A stretch of DNA of 64,000 nucleotides, taken from the NCBI GenBank assembly GCA_965276675.1, contig OZ255624.1, forward strand, positions 124,001 to 188,000, written 5' to 3'. This document shows, in pieces, positions 25,912 through 33,929 of this stretch. The notes beneath the pieces are model-generated. The model did not search any database. It was not told the DNA's origin and was given only the letters and a program-made list of their open reading frames with translations. Source of the stretch: G965276675 sp965276675. Its GTDB lineage: Bacteria; Acidobacteriota; Terriglobia; Terriglobales; Acidobacteriaceae. The first letter of the stretch is position 1. Each line of letters starts with the position of its first letter. Made by a program: the position numbers and the translations under genes.

Positions 25912-26499
25912 CTAGCGGATTGCTACGAGCGCGCCACGGAAGAGCGCCTCAAAATCGCTGCCGGCCGACTTGTCCTTCGCTACCGCTGCTTCGATCGCCT
26001 TTTGCGCCGATGCCCGCTGATAGCCCAGGTTCACGAGGGCCGAAAGCACATCCTCCGCCGCTGGACCGGCCGCGGCCACCGTAGGCTCCACGGCCATATC
26101 CTCCATCTTGTCCTTGAGTTCCATCACCAGCCGTTCGGCCAGCTTTTTGCCCACACCCGGAATCCGCGTCAGCGTTCCATGATCGCCGCCACGAATAGCC
26201 GCCGCCAGCCGCTCCGTGCTTAACCCGCTCTGCACCGTGACCGCCAGCTTAGGGCCAACGCCGTTCACCGTGATTAGCCGCTCGAAGATGCGCTTTTCAT
26301 TGCGGTCCAGGAAGCCGAAGAGAGCCAGCGTGTCTTCCCGCACTTGTGTGTGGATATGGAGGGAGACCTCCGCGCCTTCATTGGGCAGTGCCGTAAATGT
26401 GGACACGCTAATGGTGACGTCATAGCCGACGCCGCCTGCCTCGATGATGACTCGTTGTGGCTGCTTGGAGAGCAGGCGTCCGCGTAGATGCGCAATCAT
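25912..26499 (-). CDS. ruvA: Holliday-junction DNA helicase subunit RuvA
   Basis: Tetrameric junction-binding subunit of the RuvAB branch-migration motor. The 195-aa protein has the N-terminal OB-fold (MIAHLRGRLLSKQPQRVIIE, GVGYDVTIS), the HhH domain with LITVNGVGPKLAV and LTRIPGVGKKLAERLVMELKD, and a C-terminal domain with LGYQRASAQKAIEAAV for RuvB contact. ruvB and ruvC are not beside it. Confidence 0.96.
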   Translation of the reverse strand: MIAHLRGRLLSKQPQRVIIEAGGVGYDVTISVSTFTALPNEGAEVSLHIHTQVREDTLALFGFLDRNEKRIFERLITVNGVGPKLAVTVQSGLSTERLAAAIRGGDHGTLTRIPGVGKKLAERLVMELKDKMEDMAVEPTVAAAGPAAEDVLSALVNLGYQRASAQKAIEAAVAKDKSAGSDFEALFRGALVAIR

Positions 26500-26564
26500 G
26501 CCGGGATTGTAACCGGGCTGCCCGGCCTGTCGCGCATGGTAGTCGCGTTGGGCACCGTGCGAGG

Positions 26565-27449
26565 CTAGCGGCGGCGATACAGGATCTGGAACTCGTAACC
26601 GCTATTTGGCGGGAAGAGCGCCGCTATCGCACGCAGGCGCTCAGCAAGCGCCGGGGCGGCCAGCAGCGGATACTCCCGCTCGCGCAGGTCCATGTAGTCG
26701 AAGTCCAGCGTCAGCGAGAGCATATACATCGCGAGCGCATCGGCAAAGGCCGCCTGCTGGTATGCCGCCCTGGCTTTCTCGTCTACAGGCCCTAGGGGCT
26801 GCCGCTCAGGGAAACGCTCCGCAGCCTCGCGCGGCCGCTCTCCTGCATTGCGCGGACGGCGCGGGTGCTCAGCCGGCTGCCCTGCCTCCCGATCGGGCTC
26901 CAATGCTTTAGCGCGGCTCTCCCAGGCATCGTGGCTGGTTTCGCCGCGCACGTTGGCCACCGCCTGCGCCCACACGATCTCGCCGAACTCGCGCGGCACG
27001 CCTACAGCTTCGGCATAGTGATGGCCTACGTTGATGAAAAACTCAAAGGCCAAGGCGAACTTGTCCTGCATCAGCCGGGTAGAGATAAAGACGCAATCGG
27101 CCCCAGCGAAATGCACATTGCGGTGACAGATAGCGCGGTCGCTTAACTCCGGCGTGTAGACCGGCGCAATCATCGTCTCGCCACCGGTGTGGGCATCCTC
27201 CGGGATCATGCCTTCTTCGCCCTCGTGAATGGTCAGCGGCACGAAGTAGTAGGCGCGATGCGTCAGCGCCTTCGCGATGGGACGCGGCACGGCGTTGGTG
27301 ATCTGCTCCAACTCAGCGGCCGCCACTTTGGTATCAGAAAACGTGGCGTAGCAGATGCCATTCGCGGCCTGCTGCACCGGGGCCTCGCGCGCAACGGTTG
27401 CGGCTGGCAACAACTCTATCGGGGTAGTCTCCTGGGCGGTCTCTGCCAT
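26565..27449 (-). CDS. Hypothetical protein with an Arg/Glu/Pro-rich linker
   Basis: I do not recognise this family. ATG 27449 (MAETAQETTPIELLP) is preferred to an upstream start at 27665, because the earlier residues are low-complexity and would overlap the divergent gene at 27483. The 294-aa product has a folded-looking N-terminal half (ITNAVPRPIAKALTHRAYYF, FALAFEFFINVGHHYAEAVG), then a linker with many Arg/Glu/Pro residues near 175-215, and a C-terminal part with ADALAMYMLSLTLDFDYMDL. No signal peptide or membrane helix is evident. Confidence 0.65.
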   Translation of the reverse strand: MAETAQETTPIELLPAATVAREAPVQQAANGICYATFSDTKVAAAELEQITNAVPRPIAKALTHRAYYFVPLTIHEGEEGMIPEDAHTGGETMIAPVYTPELSDRAICHRNVHFAGADCVFISTRLMQDKFALAFEFFINVGHHYAEAVGVPREFGEIVWAQAVANVRGETSHDAWESRAKALEPDREAGQPAEHPRRPRNAGERPREAAERFPERQPLGPVDEKARAAYQQAAFADALAMYMLSLTLDFDYMDLREREYPLLAAPALAERLRAIAALFPPNSGYEFQILYRRR

Positions 27450-27482
27450 CCCTAGTATTCTAGCTGAGGAAGTACTCTGCCT

Positions 27483-27794
27483 ATGCGCACCTACCCTATT
27501 GCCTCGCCACGACCGTCCGCGACTCTCTTTGGCATACCTATCGGCGACTTTGGCCTCTTTGCAAGCATGCTGATGGCTACCGCGCTCGGCTTTATGACCT
27601 TCTTCGGGGTCACATTCCTCAGCATCTTCGGCATACTCATCTACAACGGCATCACCCATCACCATGTCACGCTGGACGCCAGTTACAAATACATCGCGCT
27701 GCCCGCGGGCGTGATCGTGCTGGTCGTCAGCATGCTGGTGCTCCTGGGTCTCTGGGTGCGCAACAAACTCTCCGGCATGCGGCCGCCGGTCTAG
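27483..27794 (+). CDS. Small two-helix membrane protein
   Basis: 103-aa protein with two clear hydrophobic segments: FGLFASMLMATALGFMTFFG continuing into VTFLSIFGILIYNG, and YIALPAGVIVLVVSMLVLLG. A histidine-rich loop (GITHHHVTLDASYK) lies between them. It diverges from the hypothetical gene at 27449 and is 11 bp upstream of the Kdo hydroxylase, so the two are probably cotranscribed. No family recognised. Confidence 0.65.
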   Translation: MRTYPIASPRPSATLFGIPIGDFGLFASMLMATALGFMTFFGVTFLSIFGILIYNGITHHHVTLDASYKYIALPAGVIVLVVSMLVLLGLWVRNKLSGMRPPV

Positions 27795-27805
27795 CCGTCA
27801 GGCAG

Positions 27806-28732
27806 ATGGAGCTTATGTCTATTGTCACTATTCCGGTTACAGAAGCACGCGAAGCATCTCCGGCCCAGCGCCGCCAATGGTGCGAGCAACTGGAAACGGG
27901 CGATATACTCTTTTTCCCGGAGACGCCCGTTGCCATCTCGGAGAGAGACCTTGCATTTCTCCGTGGCCAGCAGCAGACTGACAGCTCTCTGCACAAGAAC
28001 ATCGCCTACAAACCAAACTCCCACGTGCTCTCCGGGTTCGACACCAAAACAGCAAACCCTGATGCAGTCGCGCGTTTGCAGAGCATTATGCGTGGCTATT
28101 CGGAATCTGTAACCGCGTTCCTTACATATTTTCTCGCGCCCTACGAAAGCCACTGGCAGCTGGATTACGCGAGCTTTCGCCCGCAGGAGGAGCAGGGTCG
28201 CGATCTGCCGCTGCGCCGCCGCAACGACTTGCTGCATACCGATGCATTTCCCACACGACCCACGCACGGCTCGCGCATTCTGCGCTTCTTCAACAATATC
28301 CATTCCACGCGGACGCGCGACTGGGTCGTCAGCGATCCCTTTCGCGCCACGGCCGCCCGCTATGCTCCGCGCGAAATCGCGTTGCCCCAGCCAGATTCTG
28401 GCCCTGCAAAGGCGTGGAAGTCCCTCGCCCGCACAGCTGGCCTCGGGGCCGCCGTACCGTCCCTCAAGCGCTCACCCTATGACGACTTCATGATGCGCTT
28501 TCATAACTTCCTTAAGGAAAATGCGTCATTCCAGAGCACCTGCCCCAGGTACGAATTCAAGTTTTCTCCCGGCTCTTCCTGGATGGTCTACACCGACACG
28601 GTGCCGCACGCGGTGCTGGCCGGCCAGTACGCGCTCGAGCAGACCTTTCTGGTTTCGCACGACGCCATGGTTGCGCCGCAGCACTCGCCGCTTACGGTGC
28701 TCCAAGAGATGAGTGGGGCGAAGCTGGTTTAG
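27806..28732 (+). CDS. Kdo hydroxylase (Fe(II)/2-oxoglutarate oxygenase, KdoO family)
   Basis: Hydroxylates the Kdo sugar of the LPS inner core at C3. The 308-aa product contains the metal-binding H144-x-D146 motif within LLHTDAFPTRPTHGSRILRF, typical of this family, and a distal candidate histidine in YTDTVPHAVLAGQYALEQTF. The start of the mature homology (GDILFFPETPVAISERDLAFL) also fits. It could start at 27806 or at the ATG three codons later. Hydroxylated Kdo implies an LPS-bearing outer membrane. The assignment rests on remembered family features, so moderate confidence. Confidence 0.8.
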   Translation: MELMSIVTIPVTEAREASPAQRRQWCEQLETGDILFFPETPVAISERDLAFLRGQQQTDSSLHKNIAYKPNSHVLSGFDTKTANPDAVARLQSIMRGYSESVTAFLTYFLAPYESHWQLDYASFRPQEEQGRDLPLRRRNDLLHTDAFPTRPTHGSRILRFFNNIHSTRTRDWVVSDPFRATAARYAPREIALPQPDSGPAKAWKSLARTAGLGAAVPSLKRSPYDDFMMRFHNFLKENASFQSTCPRYEFKFSPGSSWMVYTDTVPHAVLAGQYALEQTFLVSHDAMVAPQHSPLTVLQEMSGAKLV

Positions 28733-28822
28733 CTCACCACGCCTCCATTACAGGTCCTGGCACAAATCAGCCGTTCGTGCATTACTCTGGTTGCCTCACT
28801 TGTATCTCTTGGAGGCTCCACG

Positions 28823-30598
28823 ATGTCATCTTCCCAAAAGGCAGTTGCGCTCCTACTCGCATGCGCGCTGACTCCGGCGCTTGCCGCTGACCACACGAAG
28901 TCCAAGACCACGGTAGACGAGTCAACAGCCACCGAAGCGCAGCCCGCGACCGAATCCCTCGACCTGACCATGTACTCGCGCATTCGCGAAGAGGGCCTGA
29001 CGCACTCGCACATCATGGAGTTCGCCTCCGCGCTCTCGGATGACATTGGCGGCCGCCTGACCGGATCGCCCAACATGCAGAAGGCGAACGAGTGGACCCG
29101 CGACACCCTCACCCATCTCGGCCTGAGCAACGCGCACCTGGAAGACTGGGGCGAGTTCGGCATGGGTTGGCAGCAGCTCAATACGTGGGTGCGCATGGCA
29201 TCGCCGGACATGGCTCCATTTATTGGACAAGCGACACCCTGGTCGCCAGCCACCAGTGGCGTCGTGAGCGGGCAGGCAGGCAGCGTCACCATCAACGACG
29301 AAAAGGAGATGGATCAGTACCGCGGCAAGCTCGCCGGCAAGATAGTCCTGCTCGGCGAAATGCGCCCCGTACCCCCGGTGGATAAGCCCTTGTTCGAGCG
29401 CTACACCGGCAAGCAACTGGAAGAGATCGCCGCCTACCCGGAAGCCTCCCGGGCAGCAATGGATCCAAACCTCCGTCTGCAGACCTACATCAAGCGCTCG
29501 GAATTGAAAGACAAGATCGCCAGCTTTCTTGCCGAGGAAAAGGTCGCTGGAGTCCTGTTGCCCAGCCGCAATGGCGAAGACAGTGGCGGCAGTGGCGGTA
29601 CCTTCTTTAACGACAACGGCGCCGCCCTGGGCAGCCAGCCCTACAAGCGCGACAAGGCGGTCAAAGTGCCTGTCGTCGTTCTAGCCATCGAGAACTATGG
29701 CCGCGTCTACCGGCTGATCAAGCAGAATGTGCCGGTCACGCTCGAGATGGATGTGCAGACTCGCTTCACCGGCGATACCGAGCACGGCTTCGACACCGTC
29801 GCCGAAATTCCCGGTACCGATCCCAAGCTCAAAGAGCAGGTCGTCATGGTCGGCGGCCATCTCGACTCATGGGCCTCCGCCACCGGGGCTACCGATAACG
29901 GCGCCGGCTCGGTGGTCGCGATGGAGGTGGTGCGCATCCTGAAGGCGCTCGACGTTCATCCGCGCCGGACGATTCGCATCGCCCTCTGGAGCGGTGAAGA
30001 AGAAGGGCTCTTTGGATCCAAGGGTTACGTCACGCAACACTTCGGATCGTTTCCGCTTTCAACTGCGCCGGACCAGGCGAAGCTGCCCGCATTTCTGCGC
30101 AAGGCGGCCGGTCCGGTCCAGACCAAGCCGGAGTGGAAGACGCTGGACGCGTACTTCAACATCGACAATGGCAGTGGCAAAGTGCGTGGCATTTACCTGC
30201 AGGGCAACGCCGCCGCCGAGCCCATCTTTAAGCAGTGGATCGCGCCACTCCGAGACCTCGGCGTCACCACCCTCACCATGCGCAACACTGGCGGCACCGA
30301 CCATCTTTCGTTTGACGCCGTGGGCCTGCCCGGCTTCCAGTTCATCCAGGACCCGCTCGACTACGAGAGCCGCACGCACCACTCCAACATGGATTTATAT
30401 GAGCGCCTGCAGCCCGGCGACCTGGCGCAGATCGCTACGGTCGAGGCCATCTTCGTCTACAACACGGCCATGCGCGACGTGATGCTGCCGCGGAAGGCCT
30501 TTCCACACCCCGAGCTGCGCGATCAACAGACCGCGCCACTGACCGATCTCTTTCCCAATGCCACACCCCCACCCCAGACCGGCCCAGCGCTGAAGTGA
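28823..30598 (+). CDS. Secreted M28-family zinc metallopeptidase
   Basis: 591-aa exopeptidase with a signal peptide (QKAVALLLACALTPALAA). After an N-terminal helical region and a PA-like insert (LAEEKVAGVLLPSRNGED), the zinc site reads VGGHLDSW, GATDNGAGSV, LWSGEEEGLFGSKGYV and, at the far end, DYESRTHHSNMD. So both metal-binding His/Asp and the catalytic Glu pair are present. It probably acts in the periplasm or outside the cell as an aminopeptidase or carboxypeptidase. A terminator follows. Confidence 0.92.
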   Translation: MSSSQKAVALLLACALTPALAADHTKSKTTVDESTATEAQPATESLDLTMYSRIREEGLTHSHIMEFASALSDDIGGRLTGSPNMQKANEWTRDTLTHLGLSNAHLEDWGEFGMGWQQLNTWVRMASPDMAPFIGQATPWSPATSGVVSGQAGSVTINDEKEMDQYRGKLAGKIVLLGEMRPVPPVDKPLFERYTGKQLEEIAAYPEASRAAMDPNLRLQTYIKRSELKDKIASFLAEEKVAGVLLPSRNGEDSGGSGGTFFNDNGAALGSQPYKRDKAVKVPVVVLAIENYGRVYRLIKQNVPVTLEMDVQTRFTGDTEHGFDTVAEIPGTDPKLKEQVVMVGGHLDSWASATGATDNGAGSVVAMEVVRILKALDVHPRRTIRIALWSGEEEGLFGSKGYVTQHFGSFPLSTAPDQAKLPAFLRKAAGPVQTKPEWKTLDAYFNIDNGSGKVRGIYLQGNAAAEPIFKQWIAPLRDLGVTTLTMRNTGGTDHLSFDAVGLPGFQFIQDPLDYESRTHHSNMDLYERLQPGDLAQIATVEAIFVYNTAMRDVMLPRKAFPHPELRDQQTAPLTDLFPNATPPPQTGPALK

Positions 30599-30638
30599 AA
30601 CACTCCGTGCGGCGGATGCGCTTTGAGGAAAGCAAAAG

Positions 30639-30667
30639 AGGCAGGAGCTAACTCCTGCCTTAGTTTC
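30639..30667 (+). terminator. Terminator of the M28 peptidase gene
   Basis: Perfect 9-bp stem AGGCAGGAG-CTAA-CTCCTGCCT followed by TAGTTT. It begins 41 bp after the peptidase stop. The T-run is short. Confidence 0.65.
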
Positions 30668-30729
30668 ACAGGCATGCGAGCAGATGAGTACCATCTCAAG
30701 GCCGCGCATCCAGACAGCGGAGTTTGCCC

Positions 30730-30864
30730 TAGGGAACCTCTGATTAAATTGGCCCGTCGAAAGGGACGGGCTTCAGCGCATCCGTAAAATGCTGCCAATA
30801 CAACGCGGCTTTAGCCGCTGAGGGCCTCAGTTCACGCTACGCAGACTTAATCAGAGTCGCCCTA
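30730..30864. mobile_element. MITE-like element, ends GGGnnnCTCTGATTAA, flanked by TA
   Basis: Left end GGGAACCTCTGATTAA (30732-30747) and right end TTAATCAGAGTCGCCC (30847-30862) are inverted repeats with three mismatches. Each is bordered by TA. Inside are two perfect hairpins: GCCCGTC / GACGGGC and GCGGCT-TT-AGCCGC. No coding capacity. The end sequence and TA flanks resemble IS5-family (IS427-group) elements, so a nonautonomous derivative is likely. It occupies most of the 323-bp gap upstream of thrS; nothing else is seen there apart from the terminator at 30639. Confidence 0.6.
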
Positions 30865-30921
30865 TGCATCATCTTTGATCCGCGGTGCTCTCCAGACTCG
30901 ACGTCTATCCCGCCCCGCCCT

Positions 30922-32994
30922 ATGCTTAAAGAATCCATGTCCTCTCCTAGCCAACACGACCAACTCGCCCAGGTTCAGATTCACCTTCCCGACGGCTCCG
31001 TCCGGTCGCTCCCCTCAGGCTCCACGGCCTATGATGTCGCGATGGGCATCTCGCCGCGGCTGGCCGCCGCCGCAGTCGTGGCGCGGGTTCGCCCGGTTAC
31101 AGCCGCTCCCCAGACGGCGCCCGACTCCAATGCCACCTCCAGCGATCTAGCGATGTACGCCGCGCAGAATCCCGCCGCCGAGCGGCTGGTCGATCTCCGC
31201 GCGCCGCTCACCGAGGATATCCACCTGCAGCTACTCACGGAAAAAGACCCGGACGCCCTGCACATCGTCCGTCACTCGGCTGCACACGTGATGGCCACGG
31301 CCGTTCTCGAACTCTTTCCGGAGACCAAACTCGGCCACGGCCCCGCCACCGATGCCGGTTTTTTCTACGACTTCTACCGGCCCACGCCTTTCACGCCAGA
31401 CGACCTCGCCGCGATCGAGGCGAAGATGGCCGAAGTGGTCGCGCGCGATGAGGCGTTCATCCGTGAGTTTGAGCCGCGTGAAGAGGGCTTGGCCGAGTAT
31501 CGTGCGCACGACGACTTCATGAAGGTCCACTTCATCGAGCGCTTCACCGCGCCCGGCGAAGAGATCTCACTCTACCGCAACGGCAGCTTCGTCGACTTCT
31601 GCCGCGGTCCGCACGTGCCCTCCACCGGGCGCGTCAAGGCCTTCAAGGTGCTCTCGCTGGCCGGTGCGTACTGGCTGGGCGACGAGAAGAACCCGCAGTT
31701 GCAGCGCATCTATGGCACGGCTTTCTTTTCTAAGAAAGAGCTGGAGGAACACTTTGCGCGTCTTGAGGAGGCGCAGCGGCGCGACCACCGCGTGCTGGGC
31801 AAGCAGCTGGACCTCTTCTCCATCCAGGAGCTCGCGGGCCCGGGCCTGGTCTTCTTCCATCCCAAGGGCGCGATCATCCGCAAAATCATGGAAGACTGGA
31901 TGCGCGATGAGTGTATCCGTCGCGGTTACGATCTCGTCTACACGCCGCACGTGGCCCGGGTCAACCTCTGGCAGACCAGCGGCCATGAGGGCTTCTACTC
32001 GCAAAACATGTTCACGCCCATGGAACTGGACGATGCGGACTACCGCATAAAGCCGATGAACTGTCCGTTCCACATCCTCATCTATAAGAATTCGCCCAAG
32101 AGCTATCGCGATCTGCCCGTACGTTTTGCGGAGCTGGGCAATGTGTACCGCTATGAGCGCTCCGGCACCATGCACGGGCTCTTGCGCGTGCGCGGCTTTA
32201 CGCAGGATGATGCGCACATCTTCTGCACGCCGGCGCAGATCGAAGATGAGGTCGTCGGCTGCATCGATTTTGCGCAAGCAGTCCTCAAGACCTTCGGCTT
32301 CGATGAGTTTCAGGTGGAGCTCTCTACCTGGGATCCGAATGATCGCGCGCACTATGCAGGCTCAGACGAAGACTGGAGCCGCGCTACGGAGTCCCTGAAG
32401 AACGCGCTCGATCGCAAAGGCATTCCCTACAAGACGATCCCCGGCGAAGCGGCCTTCTATGGTCCCAAGATCGATATCAAACTAGTGGATGCGATCGGTC
32501 GTCTATGGCAGCTCTCGACCGTGCAGTTCGACTTCAATATGTCGGCTCGTTTTGAGCTTGAGTACACTGGCGAAGACGGCGAACGCCACCAACCGGTCAT
32601 GGTGCACCGCGCGCTCTTCGGGTCGGTGGAGCGATTCTTCGGCGTGCTCATTGAGCACTATGCAGGCGCGTTTCCGCTCTGGCTCGCGCCGGTGCAGGTG
32701 GGTCTGGTGCCGATCGCGGAGCGTCACAACGCCTATGGCGAAAAACTCCAGGCAGAGTTGAAGAACGCCGGGATTCGCGCCCAACTGGACGGACGGAACG
32801 AAAAGATGAATGCGAAGATTCGCGACCTGACAATGCAAAAGATTCCGTACATTCTGGTCTTTGGCGACAAGGAAGCGGAGGCTGGCGCCGTCAGCGTCCG
32901 GGTGCGCGGCAAGGGGGATCAGGGCTCGATGCCACTCGCAGACTTTCTGACGAAGGCGCACGCGCTGGTTGCAACGAAGTCGGTCGAGCTCTAG
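30922..32994 (+). CDS. thrS: Threonyl-tRNA synthetase
   Basis: Class-II synthetase. The 690-aa protein has a TGS domain (IHLPDGSVRSLPSGSTAYDV), then an insertion of about 30 Ala/Thr/Pro-rich residues (TAAPQTAPDSNATSSD). The editing domain follows (HSAAHVMATAVLELFP, CRGPHVPSTG), then the catalytic core with MNCPFHILIY (zinc cysteine), RYERSGTMHGLLRVRGFTQDDAHIF and GSVERFFGVLIEHYAG, and an anticodon-binding domain. The start may be 30922 or the ATG at 30937. The start side is near the MITE, so promoter elements could be affected. Confidence 0.96.
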   Translation: MLKESMSSPSQHDQLAQVQIHLPDGSVRSLPSGSTAYDVAMGISPRLAAAAVVARVRPVTAAPQTAPDSNATSSDLAMYAAQNPAAERLVDLRAPLTEDIHLQLLTEKDPDALHIVRHSAAHVMATAVLELFPETKLGHGPATDAGFFYDFYRPTPFTPDDLAAIEAKMAEVVARDEAFIREFEPREEGLAEYRAHDDFMKVHFIERFTAPGEEISLYRNGSFVDFCRGPHVPSTGRVKAFKVLSLAGAYWLGDEKNPQLQRIYGTAFFSKKELEEHFARLEEAQRRDHRVLGKQLDLFSIQELAGPGLVFFHPKGAIIRKIMEDWMRDECIRRGYDLVYTPHVARVNLWQTSGHEGFYSQNMFTPMELDDADYRIKPMNCPFHILIYKNSPKSYRDLPVRFAELGNVYRYERSGTMHGLLRVRGFTQDDAHIFCTPAQIEDEVVGCIDFAQAVLKTFGFDEFQVELSTWDPNDRAHYAGSDEDWSRATESLKNALDRKGIPYKTIPGEAAFYGPKIDIKLVDAIGRLWQLSTVQFDFNMSARFELEYTGEDGERHQPVMVHRALFGSVERFFGVLIEHYAGAFPLWLAPVQVGLVPIAERHNAYGEKLQAELKNAGIRAQLDGRNEKMNAKIRDLTMQKIPYILVFGDKEAEAGAVSVRVRGKGDQGSMPLADFLTKAHALVATKSVEL

Positions 32995-33018
32995 GCAGAG
33001 TAGGTAGGTTAAAAGAGT

Positions 33019-33057
33019 TGGCCGCTCCAGAGGTTGTGCTCCAACCAGGAGCGGCCA
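33019..33057. terminator. Probable bidirectional terminator between thrS and the convergent gene
   Basis: TGGCCGCTCC at 33019-33028 pairs with GGAGCGGCCA at 33048-33057, and an inner GGTTG / CAACC helix fills the loop. AACTCTTTTAACC follows on the minus strand. It lies between two convergent genes, so it may serve both. Confidence 0.6.
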
Positions 33058-33099
33058 CACAGTCGTTTCCGGGCGAGTTGCTGACGCGCCGGGTGGTTT

Positions 33100-33882
33100 T
33101 TAGGCTTCATTCTCCAGACGGTCGAGGTGCCGGGCCGCAGAGGCCAGCGCCTCCGCTCCGCGCATGCACTCTAGCGCGCGGGCGTAGTGCTGATCATTGC
33201 GGGCGGCTTCTGCCTCCTGCACGAGGGTGTAGATCATCTCGAGAGCGTCCTCACCCTCGTCATCTTCGTCGTCGTGCTCCAGTCCGGCGTCTTCGTCGTC
33301 GTCAGCCTCGGGTGAATCGTCGTCTTCCGCCTCTTCGTCGTCCTCGTCTATTTCGTCCTCTTCGTCTTCATCGAGTTCATCGTCGTCGAGTTCGACTTCG
33401 AGCTGTGACTCTTCAGCCAACTCCTCGTATTCGCGGGTAAAGGCGCTCTGCAGCTCCTCGGTCCAATCGACCTCATCAGGCTCGCGCGCAATCACCGAGG
33501 CAAACGCAATGTGCTCGGCAGCCCGCGCCAGCTCTGCCGCGATCTTCGCGTACTCTGGCATCTCGGTCACCGTCTCCAGCCCGCCGGTTGCTAGACGATG
33601 CACGCGCTGTGCTAGTTCGGTGAGCACGCCATTCTGGGACGCACCCCCGAGCACGACCGTCACGCGTACGAGGTGCTCATAGGCGCGGCGCACGTCCTTT
33701 CCGGGACCTTTCTTCACGTCCTTGCGCGGGTCTTTTTTATCTTTCAGGCCTTTGTCCTTGCCCGGCTTGTCTTTCTCGAAGCCCTTCTTGCCGGAGCCAT
33801 TCTTCTCCGCCTTCTTGTCATCGGCGTGCTTTGCTGCCTTCTCTGGGTACGGCTTCTTACCTTGCTTTTCTGCTGGGCTCAT
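33100..33882 (-). CDS. Protein with lysine-rich head and acidic low-complexity region
   Basis: 260-aa cytoplasmic protein of unusual composition. Residues 1-66 are dominated by Lys/Asp/Gly repeats (GKKGFEKDKPGKDKGLKDKK). Residues 67-160 look folded and helical (EHLVRVTVVLGGASQNGVL, IAAELARAAEHIAFASVIA). Residues 163-215 are almost entirely Asp/Glu. A final helix (ALEMIYTLVQEAEAARNDQHYARALECMR) resembles half a TPR. No family recognised. The reverse charge of the ends suggests self-association, nucleic-acid binding or chaperone behaviour (inference). Confidence 0.75.
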   Translation of the reverse strand: MSPAEKQGKKPYPEKAAKHADDKKAEKNGSGKKGFEKDKPGKDKGLKDKKDPRKDVKKGPGKDVRRAYEHLVRVTVVLGGASQNGVLTELAQRVHRLATGGLETVTEMPEYAKIAAELARAAEHIAFASVIAREPDEVDWTEELQSAFTREYEELAEESQLEVELDDDELDEDEEDEIDEDDEEAEDDDSPEADDDEDAGLEHDDEDDEGEDALEMIYTLVQEAEAARNDQHYARALECMRGAEALASAARHLDRLENEA

Positions 33883-33929
33883 AGGAGCTTAGAACAAACA
33901 GTGCCCCGCGGTGTTGCTTTGCGAATGCG

